From assembly GCA_020052975.1 (NCBI GenBank), contig JAGVOC010000284.1, positions 1 to 5,248 on the forward strand: a stretch of 5,248 bases of DNA, in the 5' to 3' direction. The notes under the pieces are model-generated. The model worked only from the letters and a program-made list of their open reading frames with translations, made no database searches and was not told where the DNA came from. The number at the start of each line of letters is the position of its first letter. Position 1 is the stretch's first letter. Made by a program: the position numbers and the translations under genes. Shown here piece by piece: positions 1 to 5,248 of the stretch. The DNA is from Desulfobacterales bacterium. GTDB lineage: Bacteria > Desulfobacterota > Desulfobacteria > Desulfobacterales > RPRI01.

Positions 1-1
1 G

Positions 2-1354
2 GAAATTCGCAAATGGCTGGGGCATGTTGTCGGAGGAGAGGGTGAAACTCTCGACCGCCATGACCGGTGGCTTTGTATGATGTATCCGAGACTTGCTCTC
101 CTTCGGAAGTTTCTTCGCGAAGACGGTGCGATAGTCATCAGCATTGACGATAACGAAAATGCAAATCTAATCCACCTGTGCGACGAGATTTTTGGAATGC
201 AGAATCGTGTTTTACAAGGTGTTTGGATAAAACGTGTTTCGCCTGCAAATGATGCAAAATACTTCAGTAGCGATCATGAATTTATCATTATTTATGCGAG
301 GAAAAAAGACCTATGGAGACCTCAAAGGTTAACACGAACCAGCAAACAACTAGACAATTATCGAAATCCTGATGATGATCCAAGAGGACCATGGAATTCA
401 GTTACTTACACATGCAATAAATCCGCGGATGAACGACCAAACCTGTATCATGGTATAAAAAACCCGAATACTGGCGAAGTGATATGGCCAAGGAAGACGG
501 CTGTTTGGAAATATGATGCGGCACGGCATATTGAGAATCATGCAAAAGGATTAGTGTGGTGGGGTGCCAATGGAAAAGCAAGAATGCCAAGACTTAAAAG
601 ATTCTTGTCTGAAATGGGAAACGTTGTCCCTCGCTCATTTTTTCATTATGATGATGCTGGGCATACTCAAGAAGCGCGTTCCGAATTGCTTGATATTCTT
701 TCGGAATGTCCTTTCACAACGCCTAAGGCATCGCGGCTGATTGGTAGAATAATTGAATTGGCTACTAAACCAGGCGATTTAGTCCTTGATTCTTTTGCAG
801 GTTCTGGAACTACCGGTCATGCGGTTATAAAGCTGAATGCTGCTAATCCAGCAATAGAGCCGCGCCGCTTCCTTATGGTTGAGATGGACAACAAGATTGT
901 TCGCAATGTGACCGCTGAGCGTGTAAGGCGCGTTTCGGACGGTTACACAAATGCAAAAGGTGAACGTATTGAAGGTCTTGGTAGTGGTTTTCAGTTCTGT
1001 AAACTCTCTGATGAGCCATTATTTACACCAGACGGACAGGTTCGGCCCGACGTGACGTTTGCACAGTTAGCTGAGTTCGTCTGGTTTATTGAAACCGGCA
1101 CAGGGTTTACAGGAAAGGCCGATTCGCCGCTACTCGGCGAACATGAAGGCCGTGGTGTTTATCTGCTTTACAATGGCATTATTAAGGACAAGTCGGTTGC
1201 TGGCGGCAATGTGCTTACCGGATCGGTTTATGAATCCCTCCCGAAGTTTGATGGACCAAAGGTAATATATGCCGCTGCGTGCCGTTTGGGTGCTGCCCGG
1301 CTTGCGCGTGAAGGCATTGTCTTCAAACAGACGCCATATGCGTTGGAGATATAG
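2..1354 (+). CDS. mod: Type III restriction-modification DNA methyltransferase (Mod), 5' end missing
   Basis: This is probably the N6-adenine methyltransferase and target-recognition subunit of a type III restriction system. The frame is open back to the left edge. The 25 codons before the first ATG (77) encode family-like sequence (KWLGHVVGGEGETLDRHDRW), so 77 is internal and the gene is 5'-partial. About 450 codons are visible; complete Mod proteins are usually about 550-680 aa. The beta-class order fits: the catalytic DPPY motif must lie upstream of the window. Then come a catalytic-domain segment (GAIVISIDDNE, about 137-169), a target-recognition region (about 210-700), a motif X-like segment (TPKASRLIGRII, about 719-754) and the SAM-binding motif DSFAGSGTTG (788-817). 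The C-terminal tail ending FKQTPYALEI resembles other Mod proteins. The stop is TAG, 3 nt before res. Hand-counted GC is about 41% at 181-780 and about 52% at 1021-1320. The assignment as Mod is firm from the motifs plus the Res partner; the recognised sequence cannot be read. Confidence 0.93.
   Translation, partial: EIRKWLGHVVGGEGETLDRHDRWLCMMYPRLALLRKFLREDGAIVISIDDNENANLIHLCDEIFGMQNRVLQGVWIKRVSPANDAKYFSSDHEFIIIYARKKDLWRPQRLTRTSKQLDNYRNPDDDPRGPWNSVTYTCNKSADERPNLYHGIKNPNTGEVIWPRKTAVWKYDAARHIENHAKGLVWWGANGKARMPRLKRFLSEMGNVVPRSFFHYDDAGHTQEARSELLDILSECPFTTPKASRLIGRIIELATKPGDLVLDSFAGSGTTGHAVIKLNAANPAIEPRRFLMVEMDNKIVRNVTAERVRRVSDGYTNAKGERIEGLGSGFQFCKLSDEPLFTPDGQVRPDVTFAQLAEFVWFIETGTGFTGKADSPLLGEHEGRGVYLLYNGIIKDKSVAGGNVLTGSVYESLPKFDGPKVIYAAACRLGAARLAREGIVFKQTPYALEI
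1345..1348 (+). promoter_or_regulatory. Ribosome binding site of res, inside the end of mod
   Basis: GGAG lies 9 nt before the ATG at 1358, within the last codons of mod. With only 3 nt between the mod stop and the res start, the two genes are almost certainly cotranscribed and probably translationally coupled. This supports 1358 as the res start. Confidence 0.75.
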
Positions 1355-1357
1355 GCT

Positions 1358-4033
1358 ATGCTGACCTTTCAGGCGAAAACATATCAGCAGCAGGTTCTGG
1401 AAAGCATCGAAACTTATTTCCGGGAATGTCACAAGTTACCGAATCCTTCGGTAGCCTTCAACGTGGTAACAGAGCGCTTATGGGGCCGCGGGCTTTCGTA
1501 TAACCCTCTCTCCGGATTTCCGTCTGACATGCCGTATTTCTGTCTACGTGTACCTACCGGTGGCGGTAAGACATGGCTGGCCGCTAAGAGTGTGGTATTG
1601 ATTAACACTCACCTCCTGCATGTTGAGCATAGCGTGATCCTTTGGCTTACCCCTTCCAAAGCTATAAGGGAACAGACATTGAAAGTTTTGCGCGATCGAT
1701 ACAACCCATACGCAGCTGCGTTGCGCGAAGCCGGACCGGTGACAGTGCTTGATTTAGAAGAGGCTAAGAATGTCACTCGCGCAACACTGGAAACATCAAC
1801 GGTGGTAATTGTTGCAACCCGTCAGGCATTTCAGGTAGAAGACGAGGAAAGTCGCAAGGTTTATGAATCCAGCGGTTCGCTGATGCATCACTTTGATAAT
1901 TTGTCACCCGTACAGCGTGACGAACTACTGCGTGATGGCGAAATAATAATGTATTCACTCGCCAACGTGCTTCGCCTGCGCCGACCATTTGTCATTGTCG
2001 ACGAGGCGCATAACAGCCGCACTGAACTTGCCTTTGACACCTTGGCCAGATTCCGTCCGAGTGGCATCATGGAACTGACTGCTACGCCTGATATGGAAAA
2101 AACACCGAGTAATGTGTTGCACAGCGTGTCGGCAGCGGAGTTGAAAGCCGAAGAGATGATCAAGCTGCCGATTGTGCTTGAAACAGAGCCGAACTGGCAG
2201 CAATGTCTGGCTGACGCAATCGCCCGGCGTGACGAACTGCATAAGCTCGCAGATGAAGAACGCCGTCGGGGATCAAACTATCTGCGTCCGGTGGTGTTGA
2301 TACAGTCCGAGCCCCGGCGACAGGGTATCGAGACTCTGGATTTTGATCGGGTAAGGCAGGAACTTATCGATAATCACCGCGTTCCGCCAGAGGAGATCAT
2401 TGTTGCCACGGGCGAAGAAAAGGGGCTCGAAAAGATCGATAAGGATTACCGAAGAGGCATAGCTGATGAAGCCTGTCCGGTGAAATACGTTATTACCCAA
2501 AGGGCGCTGGCCGAAGGATGGGACTGCCCGTTTGCGTATATACTGGTGAGTATGGCCTCTTTGCATTCAGCTACAGCGGTCGAGCAGTTACTGGGGCGTG
2601 TGCTGCGTCAGCCGGAGGCGCGGCGTCGTGAAGCGCATGCGCTGAATCAATCGTATGCTTTTGTCGTATCGCGGAATTTTGCGGAGACTGCGGGCGCATT
2701 GCGCGACAGTCTTGTGGAAAACGCAGGGTTTGAGCGGAAGGAAGTGGCCGAATTTGTGGCTGCAGCAAGAGATGAACAGGGACGTTTGGATCTGGAAGCA
2801 CGTCCGGGGCGTATTGTTGTGCGGCCTGTTGCTGTGACTCTTCCTGAAAAACCCAATCTCAAAAACGTTCCGAAACATGTGCGGGAGAAGGTTTCATGGG
2901 ATGATAAGGAAAAGACGCTTACCATCTCCAAGCCTTTGACTCTCGATGAAGAGGCAGAACTTAAGCAAGCAGTGACAGGCGAACATTCGCGCATAGCAAT
3001 TGAGCAGGCTGCAGAGACCAGCCGAACTACAGCTATAGATTTTTTCCAAACACCTTCAGAATTGGGAGAACGGTTCGTTGTACCGCAGATAGCTGTGAGA
3101 GTGCAGGGTGAATTGGCATTGTTCGATGATCCGGAGGTTCTGGATTATCCCTGGGAATTGTCGCTTTATGATGCAAGGCTGACGGACTATGACTTATCAG
3201 CTCTCGGTGCGGCAATGACTGTATCCGAAGGCGGCGAAATAGATGTAGATGAAACATCCGGCAAGGTGGTGCATCGGTTTCTTCCTGAGCTGCAGCGCGA
3301 CCTTGGACTGGCTTATACGCCGGAGAATTGGGATAAGGTAAAGCTTGCCGCCTGGCTTTGCCGCAATCTGCCGGAGCAGTCAATAACCCATGAGAGCAAA
3401 AGAGCCTTTGTGGTTCAGTGGTTGCAGGACTTTCTTTCTCACCCCGGATTGGATCTCGGCCGTGCTAATTTACAAAAGTTTCTGATCAGAAATCTTATTG
3501 AGGGCCGCATAAAAGAGCTAAGGTCGGCGGCCATAGGAAAAGCCTATCAGCAAACCCTCTTTGGAGAAGGGCGGGAATTGCGTATTGCGGTTGACGATAG
3601 TTATACCTTCGAGTTTCATCCTCAGGCATATGCTCCGAGTCGGGATTACGATAAACGGTTTGGCTTTTTCGATTTCCGTAAACATTATTATGGGCGTATC
3701 GGTGATTTCGACAGCAAGGAAGAATTCGAGTGTGCGGTAGAACTGGATAAACTGGCTCAACAGGGGCGCATCAGTTTTTGGGTGCGTAATCTTGTGAGAA
3801 AGGAAGGCTGCTCGTTCTTCCTGCAGAAGGCTGACGGACGATTTTATCCTGATTTCCTGTGCCAACTGTCGAACGGGGTGGTTCTTGCCCTTGAATACAA
3901 GGGGGCAGACCGCTGGGGAGACGCCGAAGACGATCGCCTCATCGGTAGTTTATGGGAAGAACTATCCGGCGGACGTTGCCGTTTTTTGATGGTCAAGGAT
4001 AAAAGATGGAATTTAATTGAGGAGAAACTCTAA
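1358..4033 (+). CDS. res: Type III restriction enzyme, Res subunit (helicase-nuclease)
   Basis: This is the ATP-dependent restriction subunit (891 aa) that acts in complex with Mod to cleave unmethylated DNA. The SF2 helicase core is complete. Walker A PTGGGKT is at residues 66-72 and motif Ia (LTPSKAIREQT) at 97-107. DEAH is at 215-218 (VDEAHNS) and motif III LTATP at 240-244. A motif V-like ALAEGWDCP is at 383-391 and motif VI QLLGRVLRQ at 410-418. The C-terminal nuclease has the PD-(D/E)XK signature, with P831-D832, then E846-Y-K848 in a hydrophobic strand (LALEYKG). A possible upstream helix glutamate lies in DSKEEFECA. Length is close to that of known Res proteins (roughly 900-1000 aa). 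The start at 1358 is supported by a GGAG 9 nt upstream and 3-nt spacing from mod. No frameshift or missing core motif is seen, so the subunit looks functional. Promoter control lies outside the window. A lone helicase is unlikely, given the nuclease motif and Mod neighbour. Confidence 0.94.
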   Translation: MLTFQAKTYQQQVLESIETYFRECHKLPNPSVAFNVVTERLWGRGLSYNPLSGFPSDMPYFCLRVPTGGGKTWLAAKSVVLINTHLLHVEHSVILWLTPSKAIREQTLKVLRDRYNPYAAALREAGPVTVLDLEEAKNVTRATLETSTVVIVATRQAFQVEDEESRKVYESSGSLMHHFDNLSPVQRDELLRDGEIIMYSLANVLRLRRPFVIVDEAHNSRTELAFDTLARFRPSGIMELTATPDMEKTPSNVLHSVSAAELKAEEMIKLPIVLETEPNWQQCLADAIARRDELHKLADEERRRGSNYLRPVVLIQSEPRRQGIETLDFDRVRQELIDNHRVPPEEIIVATGEEKGLEKIDKDYRRGIADEACPVKYVITQRALAEGWDCPFAYILVSMASLHSATAVEQLLGRVLRQPEARRREAHALNQSYAFVVSRNFAETAGALRDSLVENAGFERKEVAEFVAAARDEQGRLDLEARPGRIVVRPVAVTLPEKPNLKNVPKHVREKVSWDDKEKTLTISKPLTLDEEAELKQAVTGEHSRIAIEQAAETSRTTAIDFFQTPSELGERFVVPQIAVRVQGELALFDDPEVLDYPWELSLYDARLTDYDLSALGAAMTVSEGGEIDVDETSGKVVHRFLPELQRDLGLAYTPENWDKVKLAAWLCRNLPEQSITHESKRAFVVQWLQDFLSHPGLDLGRANLQKFLIRNLIEGRIKELRSAAIGKAYQQTLFGEGRELRIAVDDSYTFEFHPQAYAPSRDYDKRFGFFDFRKHYYGRIGDFDSKEEFECAVELDKLAQQGRISFWVRNLVRKEGCSFFLQKADGRFYPDFLCQLSNGVVLALEYKGADRWGDAEDDRLIGSLWEELSGGRCRFLMVKDKRWNLIEEKL

Positions 4034-4209
4034 GCCGGGCGAGGTTAGGTCTTATATCGCGAAACGACAAAAGAATTGGGGCAGGTCTTTTTACTTACAG
4101 CAACTATGATTGTTATTTTTCCGTTGAGGGAAAATCGGTGTCAGGCTTGCTATTATGCAAATAGCCCGATATTCAGATGCGATTTTCTCTGCCTAACAGA
4201 CCGGTGCAA

Positions 4210-4225
4210 AGGCACTATAGCGCCT
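4210..4225 (-). terminator. Weak terminator-like hairpin after the antitoxin gene
   Basis: Read on the minus strand, AGGCGC and GTGCCT can form a 6-bp stem (one G-U pair) around a TATA loop, starting 23 nt after the antitoxin stop. Only two further T residues follow, so it is a poor intrinsic terminator. On the plus strand the same stem would have an A-C mismatch, so the structure favours the toxin-antitoxin transcript. This is inference from pairing only. Confidence 0.3.
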
Positions 4226-4248
4226 ACTGAAAAATCTCCACGTCTAAT

Positions 4249-4464
4249 TTATGCAGCCTTCCATTGTATCGAGAGTTTCCTGCCAGCCGCAGCACAATCA
4301 CGCAAGTACAGATTAATTAACGTTTGATATGGGATTCCTGCGTCTTTGGCAAGCTTTTTAAAATATTCAACTGTTCCCTCATCAAGACGAATTGTAACCT
4401 GTTTCTTGAGTTGACCTGCATAAGGATTTTTCTTTGCTTTTGAAAAATCATATTCCTTTCTCAT
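4249..4464 (-). CDS. brnA: BrnA-type antitoxin (ribbon-helix-helix)
   Basis: This is a probable antitoxin of 71 aa that neutralises the BrnT-like toxin encoded just upstream and, as in known BrnA proteins, likely binds its own promoter. Residues 20-27 (KKQVTIRL) look like the DNA-contacting strand of a ribbon-helix-helix fold. They are followed by helices at about 29-41 (EGTVEYFKKLAKD) and 45-58 (PYQTLINLYLRDCA). The 19-residue N-terminal extension (YDFSKAKKNPYAGQL) is the likely toxin-wrapping part; that is inference from the Brucella BrnTA complex. I chose the ATG at 4464 over the in-frame GTG at 4473. AAGGTGGT lies 4 nt before that ATG and would overlap the GTG itself. The ATG also forms an ATGA overlap with the toxin stop, suggesting coupled translation. 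The stop is TAA. The family is recognised with good confidence; BrnA versus a related CopG/DUF4415 subgroup is less certain. Confidence 0.85.
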   Translation of the reverse strand: MRKEYDFSKAKKNPYAGQLKKQVTIRLDEGTVEYFKKLAKDAGIPYQTLINLYLRDCAAAGRKLSIQWKAA

Positions 4465-4757
4465 TTTGACCACCTTCCCCCATATTGTTTCTGCTCCAGG
4501 CGCGTTGCTTTACGGGCAGAAATAATTCTTATCGCCGTCTGCTCACTGCGGTAGCTGTGGCAGACGACCACTACCCTTAGTTGAGCACTTAATCCGAGCA
4601 TGATAAATCGATCCTCATTGTCCGAATGATCGGGATCATGGATCAGCAAAGCATTCTCATCAACAAATACTGTTTGGGCCTCTTCAAAACTAACACCATG
4701 CTTTTTCTTATTCAAAGCATTTTTCTTTTCATCCCACTCGAACGATATTGCTGCCAT
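4461..4757 (-). CDS. brnT: BrnT-type toxin (RelE-like ribonuclease, DUF497)
   Basis: This is a probable toxin of 98 aa. BrnT proteins are RelE-fold ribonucleases that inhibit translation when the antitoxin is lost. The sequence shows the family layout: FEWDEKKNALNKKKHGVSFEEA at residues 6-27, whose KKHGVSFEEA is the family hallmark, then a DPDHSDNEDR segment at 41-50. Strands FIMLGLS and RVVVVCHSYR (61-70) follow, then the closing RIISARKAT motif at 77-85. Length is normal and no key segment is missing, so it looks intact. The gene precedes its antitoxin, the usual BrnTA order, and the two overlap by 4 nt (ATGA). No Shine-Dalgarno sequence precedes the ATG at 4757, and the predicted transcription start falls on or just before that codon. 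Translation is therefore probably leaderless and weak relative to the antitoxin. The operon converges on res, 215 bp away. Confidence 0.9.
   Translation of the reverse strand: MAAISFEWDEKKNALNKKKHGVSFEEAQTVFVDENALLIHDPDHSDNEDRFIMLGLSAQLRVVVVCHSYRSEQTAIRIISARKATRLEQKQYGGRWSK
4469..4476 (-). promoter_or_regulatory. Ribosome binding site of the antitoxin, inside the toxin gene
   Basis: On the minus strand AAGGTGGT is a near-perfect Shine-Dalgarno match placed 4 nt before the ATG at 4464. It decides the antitoxin start and gives the antitoxin a strong ribosome site of its own. The toxin ahead of it has none. Confidence 0.75.
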
Positions 4758-4774
4758 ATTTACATTGTAATTAT
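4756..4774. promoter_or_regulatory. Imperfect palindrome over the toxin -10 box and start codon; candidate operator
   Basis: The core TTACA-T-TGTAA (4760-4770) is a perfect inverted repeat with a one-base centre. It extends to arms of 9 bases (4756-4764 and 4766-4774) with 8 of 9 pairs matching. It covers the -10 box and the A of the toxin ATG. BrnA-type antitoxins are known autorepressors with dimeric ribbon-helix-helix DNA binding, so this is the obvious operator candidate; binding itself is inferred. Confidence 0.5.
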
Positions 4775-4792
4775 AGGCTGTTCATTTGTCAA
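4764..4792 (-). promoter_or_regulatory. Sigma-70-like promoter of the toxin-antitoxin operon
   Basis: On the minus strand a consensus -35 TTGACA (4792-4787) is followed, after exactly 17 nt, by TACAAT (4769-4764), which matches the -10 consensus at 5 of 6 bases. A perfect TATAAT is also present (4775-4770), but it is only 11 nt from the -35. The expected start of transcription for the TACAAT box is about 4757, the first base of the toxin ATG. Confidence 0.75.
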
Positions 4793-4856
4793 GAAATGAG
4801 CGTACTATTTGTTCCAAAGGGAATTTGTCATTCTCAAAGAGCACTAAAAACATATA

Positions 4857-4958
4857 AAAGAGATGGTTCTCTTTATTGTCATTATCCTTTTCCCTCCGCA
4901 TACAGTAACTCCATAAAATCCGGATAGTTATGTTAAGAAAATAGAACCATCCTTTCTT
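4857..4958. repeat. Inverted-repeat pair with nested local hairpins
   Basis: GATGGTTCT (4862-4870) is perfectly complementary to AGAACCATC (4943-4951), 72 nt apart. Each arm also sits in its own hairpin: AAAGAGA/TCTCTTT with a TGGT loop (4857-4874), and AAGAAA/TTTCTT with a 12-nt loop (4935-4958). The loops are therefore complementary to each other. Function is unknown, and chance in AT-rich DNA is possible. Confidence 0.35.
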
Positions 4959-4984
4959 CATTAGTAAGGTACATCTTTTGATCA

Positions 4985-4993
4985 TGCTATAAT
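4985..4993 (+). promoter_or_regulatory. Extended -10 promoter candidate for the methyltransferase
   Basis: TGCTATAAT matches the extended -10 element (TGnTATAAT) exactly. No good -35 hexamer lies at the right distance, which extended -10 promoters do not strictly need. Transcription would start near 5000, leaving a leader of about 95 nt before the ATG at 5096. A TTGACA at 5038-5043 is an alternative -35, but it has only weak -10 matches behind it. Confidence 0.4.
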
Positions 4994-5083
4994 TATGAGA
5001 AGTGCAAATAGTCATCACCAGGAAAGTTAAAAAGAAATTGACAACCTCTTGTATTCCTATACGTTGCAACTTACCAATGAGGC

Positions 5084-5087
5084 GGAG
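5084..5087 (+). promoter_or_regulatory. Ribosome binding site of the interrupted methyltransferase
   Basis: GGAG lies 8 nt before the ATG at 5096, in a purine-rich run. It supports that ATG as the original start and shows that the short frame before the TAG is a real gene beginning. Confidence 0.65.
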
Positions 5088-5095
5088 TCGTCTCG

Positions 5096-5248
5096 ATGAA
5101 TATTGAAAAGCGTGATTTTGACAAAGAGGCCGCCACCTAGGACGAGGTACCGGCACGGGTCAAGCTGGCAAACGATATAATAGCTGCAATATCAGACGAA
5201 ATCGTGTTGACTTCTACTATGGATGTCCTGGATTTTGGTTGCGGCACA
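5096..5248 (+). pseudogene. Class I SAM-dependent methyltransferase, interrupted by TAG at codon 15, 3' end outside window
   Basis: From the ATG at 5096 the frame reads MNIEKRDFDKEAAT, then TAG (5138-5140), then DEVPARVKLANDI and on to VLDFGCGT at the window edge. That last segment is the SAM-binding motif I of class I methyltransferases. The sequence on both sides of the stop is family-like, and from memory relatives read EAATWDE here, so TAG most likely replaces a TGG tryptophan by one base change. Start and ribosome site are intact. Later in-frame starts (GTG 5204, TTG 5207, ATG 5219) have no evident ribosome site and would remove the N-terminal helix ahead of the SAM motif. The substrate cannot be told. 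Explanations, most likely first: a young pseudogene, a sequence error, or amber readthrough or recoding. The rest of the gene is outside the window, so the extent of decay is unknown. Confidence 0.75.

Larger units (their letters stand above)
4793..5095. other. AT-rich gap between the toxin-antitoxin promoter and the methyltransferase
   Basis: About 300 bp, about 33% GC by hand count over 4801-5040, with no convincing gene. It holds an extended -10 promoter candidate (4985-4993), an inverted-repeat pair (4862-4870 and 4943-4951) and the methyltransferase ribosome site. A minus-strand frame of 124 codons crosses it. That frame lacks a ribosome site, runs over the methyltransferase start and the toxin -35 box, and resembles no family I know. 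Confidence 0.6.

Noticed and set aside
1130..3865. Several antisense frames of 60-116 codons inside mod and res
   Set aside because: They are shadows of the two large coding genes, with no ribosome sites and no recognisable domains.
4115..4135. Hairpin ATTTTTCC / GGGAAAAT as terminator of the restriction operon
   Set aside because: The 8-bp stem with a 5-nt loop is AT-rich, contains a wobble pair and is followed by CGGTG rather than a T run, so it does not look like an intrinsic terminator.
4149..4165. Small hairpin GCTATT-ATGCA-AATAGC
   Set aside because: It is a short 6-bp stem without a T tract or known motif, within what chance would give.
4076..4327. Plus-strand frame of 83 codons between res and the antitoxin
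   Set aside because: It runs antisense through the 3' end of the well-supported antitoxin gene, has no family resemblance, and its Cys- and Ser-rich composition looks like random translation.
4034..5095. tRNA gene, attachment site, CRISPR repeats or insertion-sequence ends in the intergenic stretches
   Set aside because: I found no T-arm signature, no repeated units with spacers, and no matching terminal inverted repeats flanking a transposase.
5138..5140. TAG as a pyrrolysine codon
   Set aside because: The position fits a conserved tryptophan in an ordinary class I methyltransferase rather than the corrinoid methylamine methyltransferases that use pyrrolysine, and TAG ends mod normally in the same window.
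4782..5156. Minus-strand frame of 124 codons across the AT-rich gap, including an internal start near 4961
   Set aside because: There is no ribosome site before any of its ATGs. It crosses the methyltransferase start region and ends over the toxin -35 box. The part ending LFENDKFPLEQIVRSFLDK looks mildly protein-like, so a decayed small gene cannot be wholly excluded, but nothing supports it.

Overview
The window carries the end of a restriction-modification operon, a small toxin-antitoxin operon facing it, and the start of a methyltransferase gene that is interrupted by a stop codon. No rRNA, tRNA, CRISPR array or transposase is visible. The organism cannot be named. The gene content is bacterial. 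The protein styles recall, from memory only, environmental Gram-negative anaerobes such as Deltaproteobacteria or Chlorobi, and no search was possible. Hand-counted GC varies strongly: about 41% in the middle of the first gene, about 52% near its end, and about 33% in the gap before the last gene. This is typical of an accessory or defence region.

Positions 2-4033 (+): a type III restriction-modification operon. The first gene is the modification methyltransferase (Mod), cut by the left window edge so that its catalytic DPPY-type motif is missing. It is followed after 3 nt by the complete 891-aa restriction subunit (Res), with an SF2 helicase core and a C-terminal PD-(D/E)XK nuclease. In this class Mod supplies target recognition and protective N6-adenine methylation. 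Res joins it to hydrolyse ATP and cut unmodified DNA.

Positions 4249-4792 (-): a BrnT/BrnA-type toxin-antitoxin operon, convergent with the restriction operon. The toxin gene comes first, and the antitoxin overlaps it by an ATGA junction. A strong sigma-70-like promoter with an exact 17-nt spacer sits so close to the toxin ATG that the toxin message is predicted to be leaderless or nearly so. An imperfect palindrome covers both the -10 box and the start codon, and is a natural candidate operator for autorepression.

Positions 4793-5095: an AT-rich gap with an extended -10 promoter candidate and a nested inverted-repeat structure, but no convincing gene. Positions 5096-5248 (+): the 5' end of a class I SAM-dependent methyltransferase with a good ribosome binding site. 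Codon 15 is TAG, and the frame continues past it with typical family sequence into the SAM-binding motif at the window edge.

I see no clearly undescribed system. The points most worth a second look are the interrupted methyltransferase, the leaderless toxin promoter-operator, and the composition break over the Mod target-recognition region.
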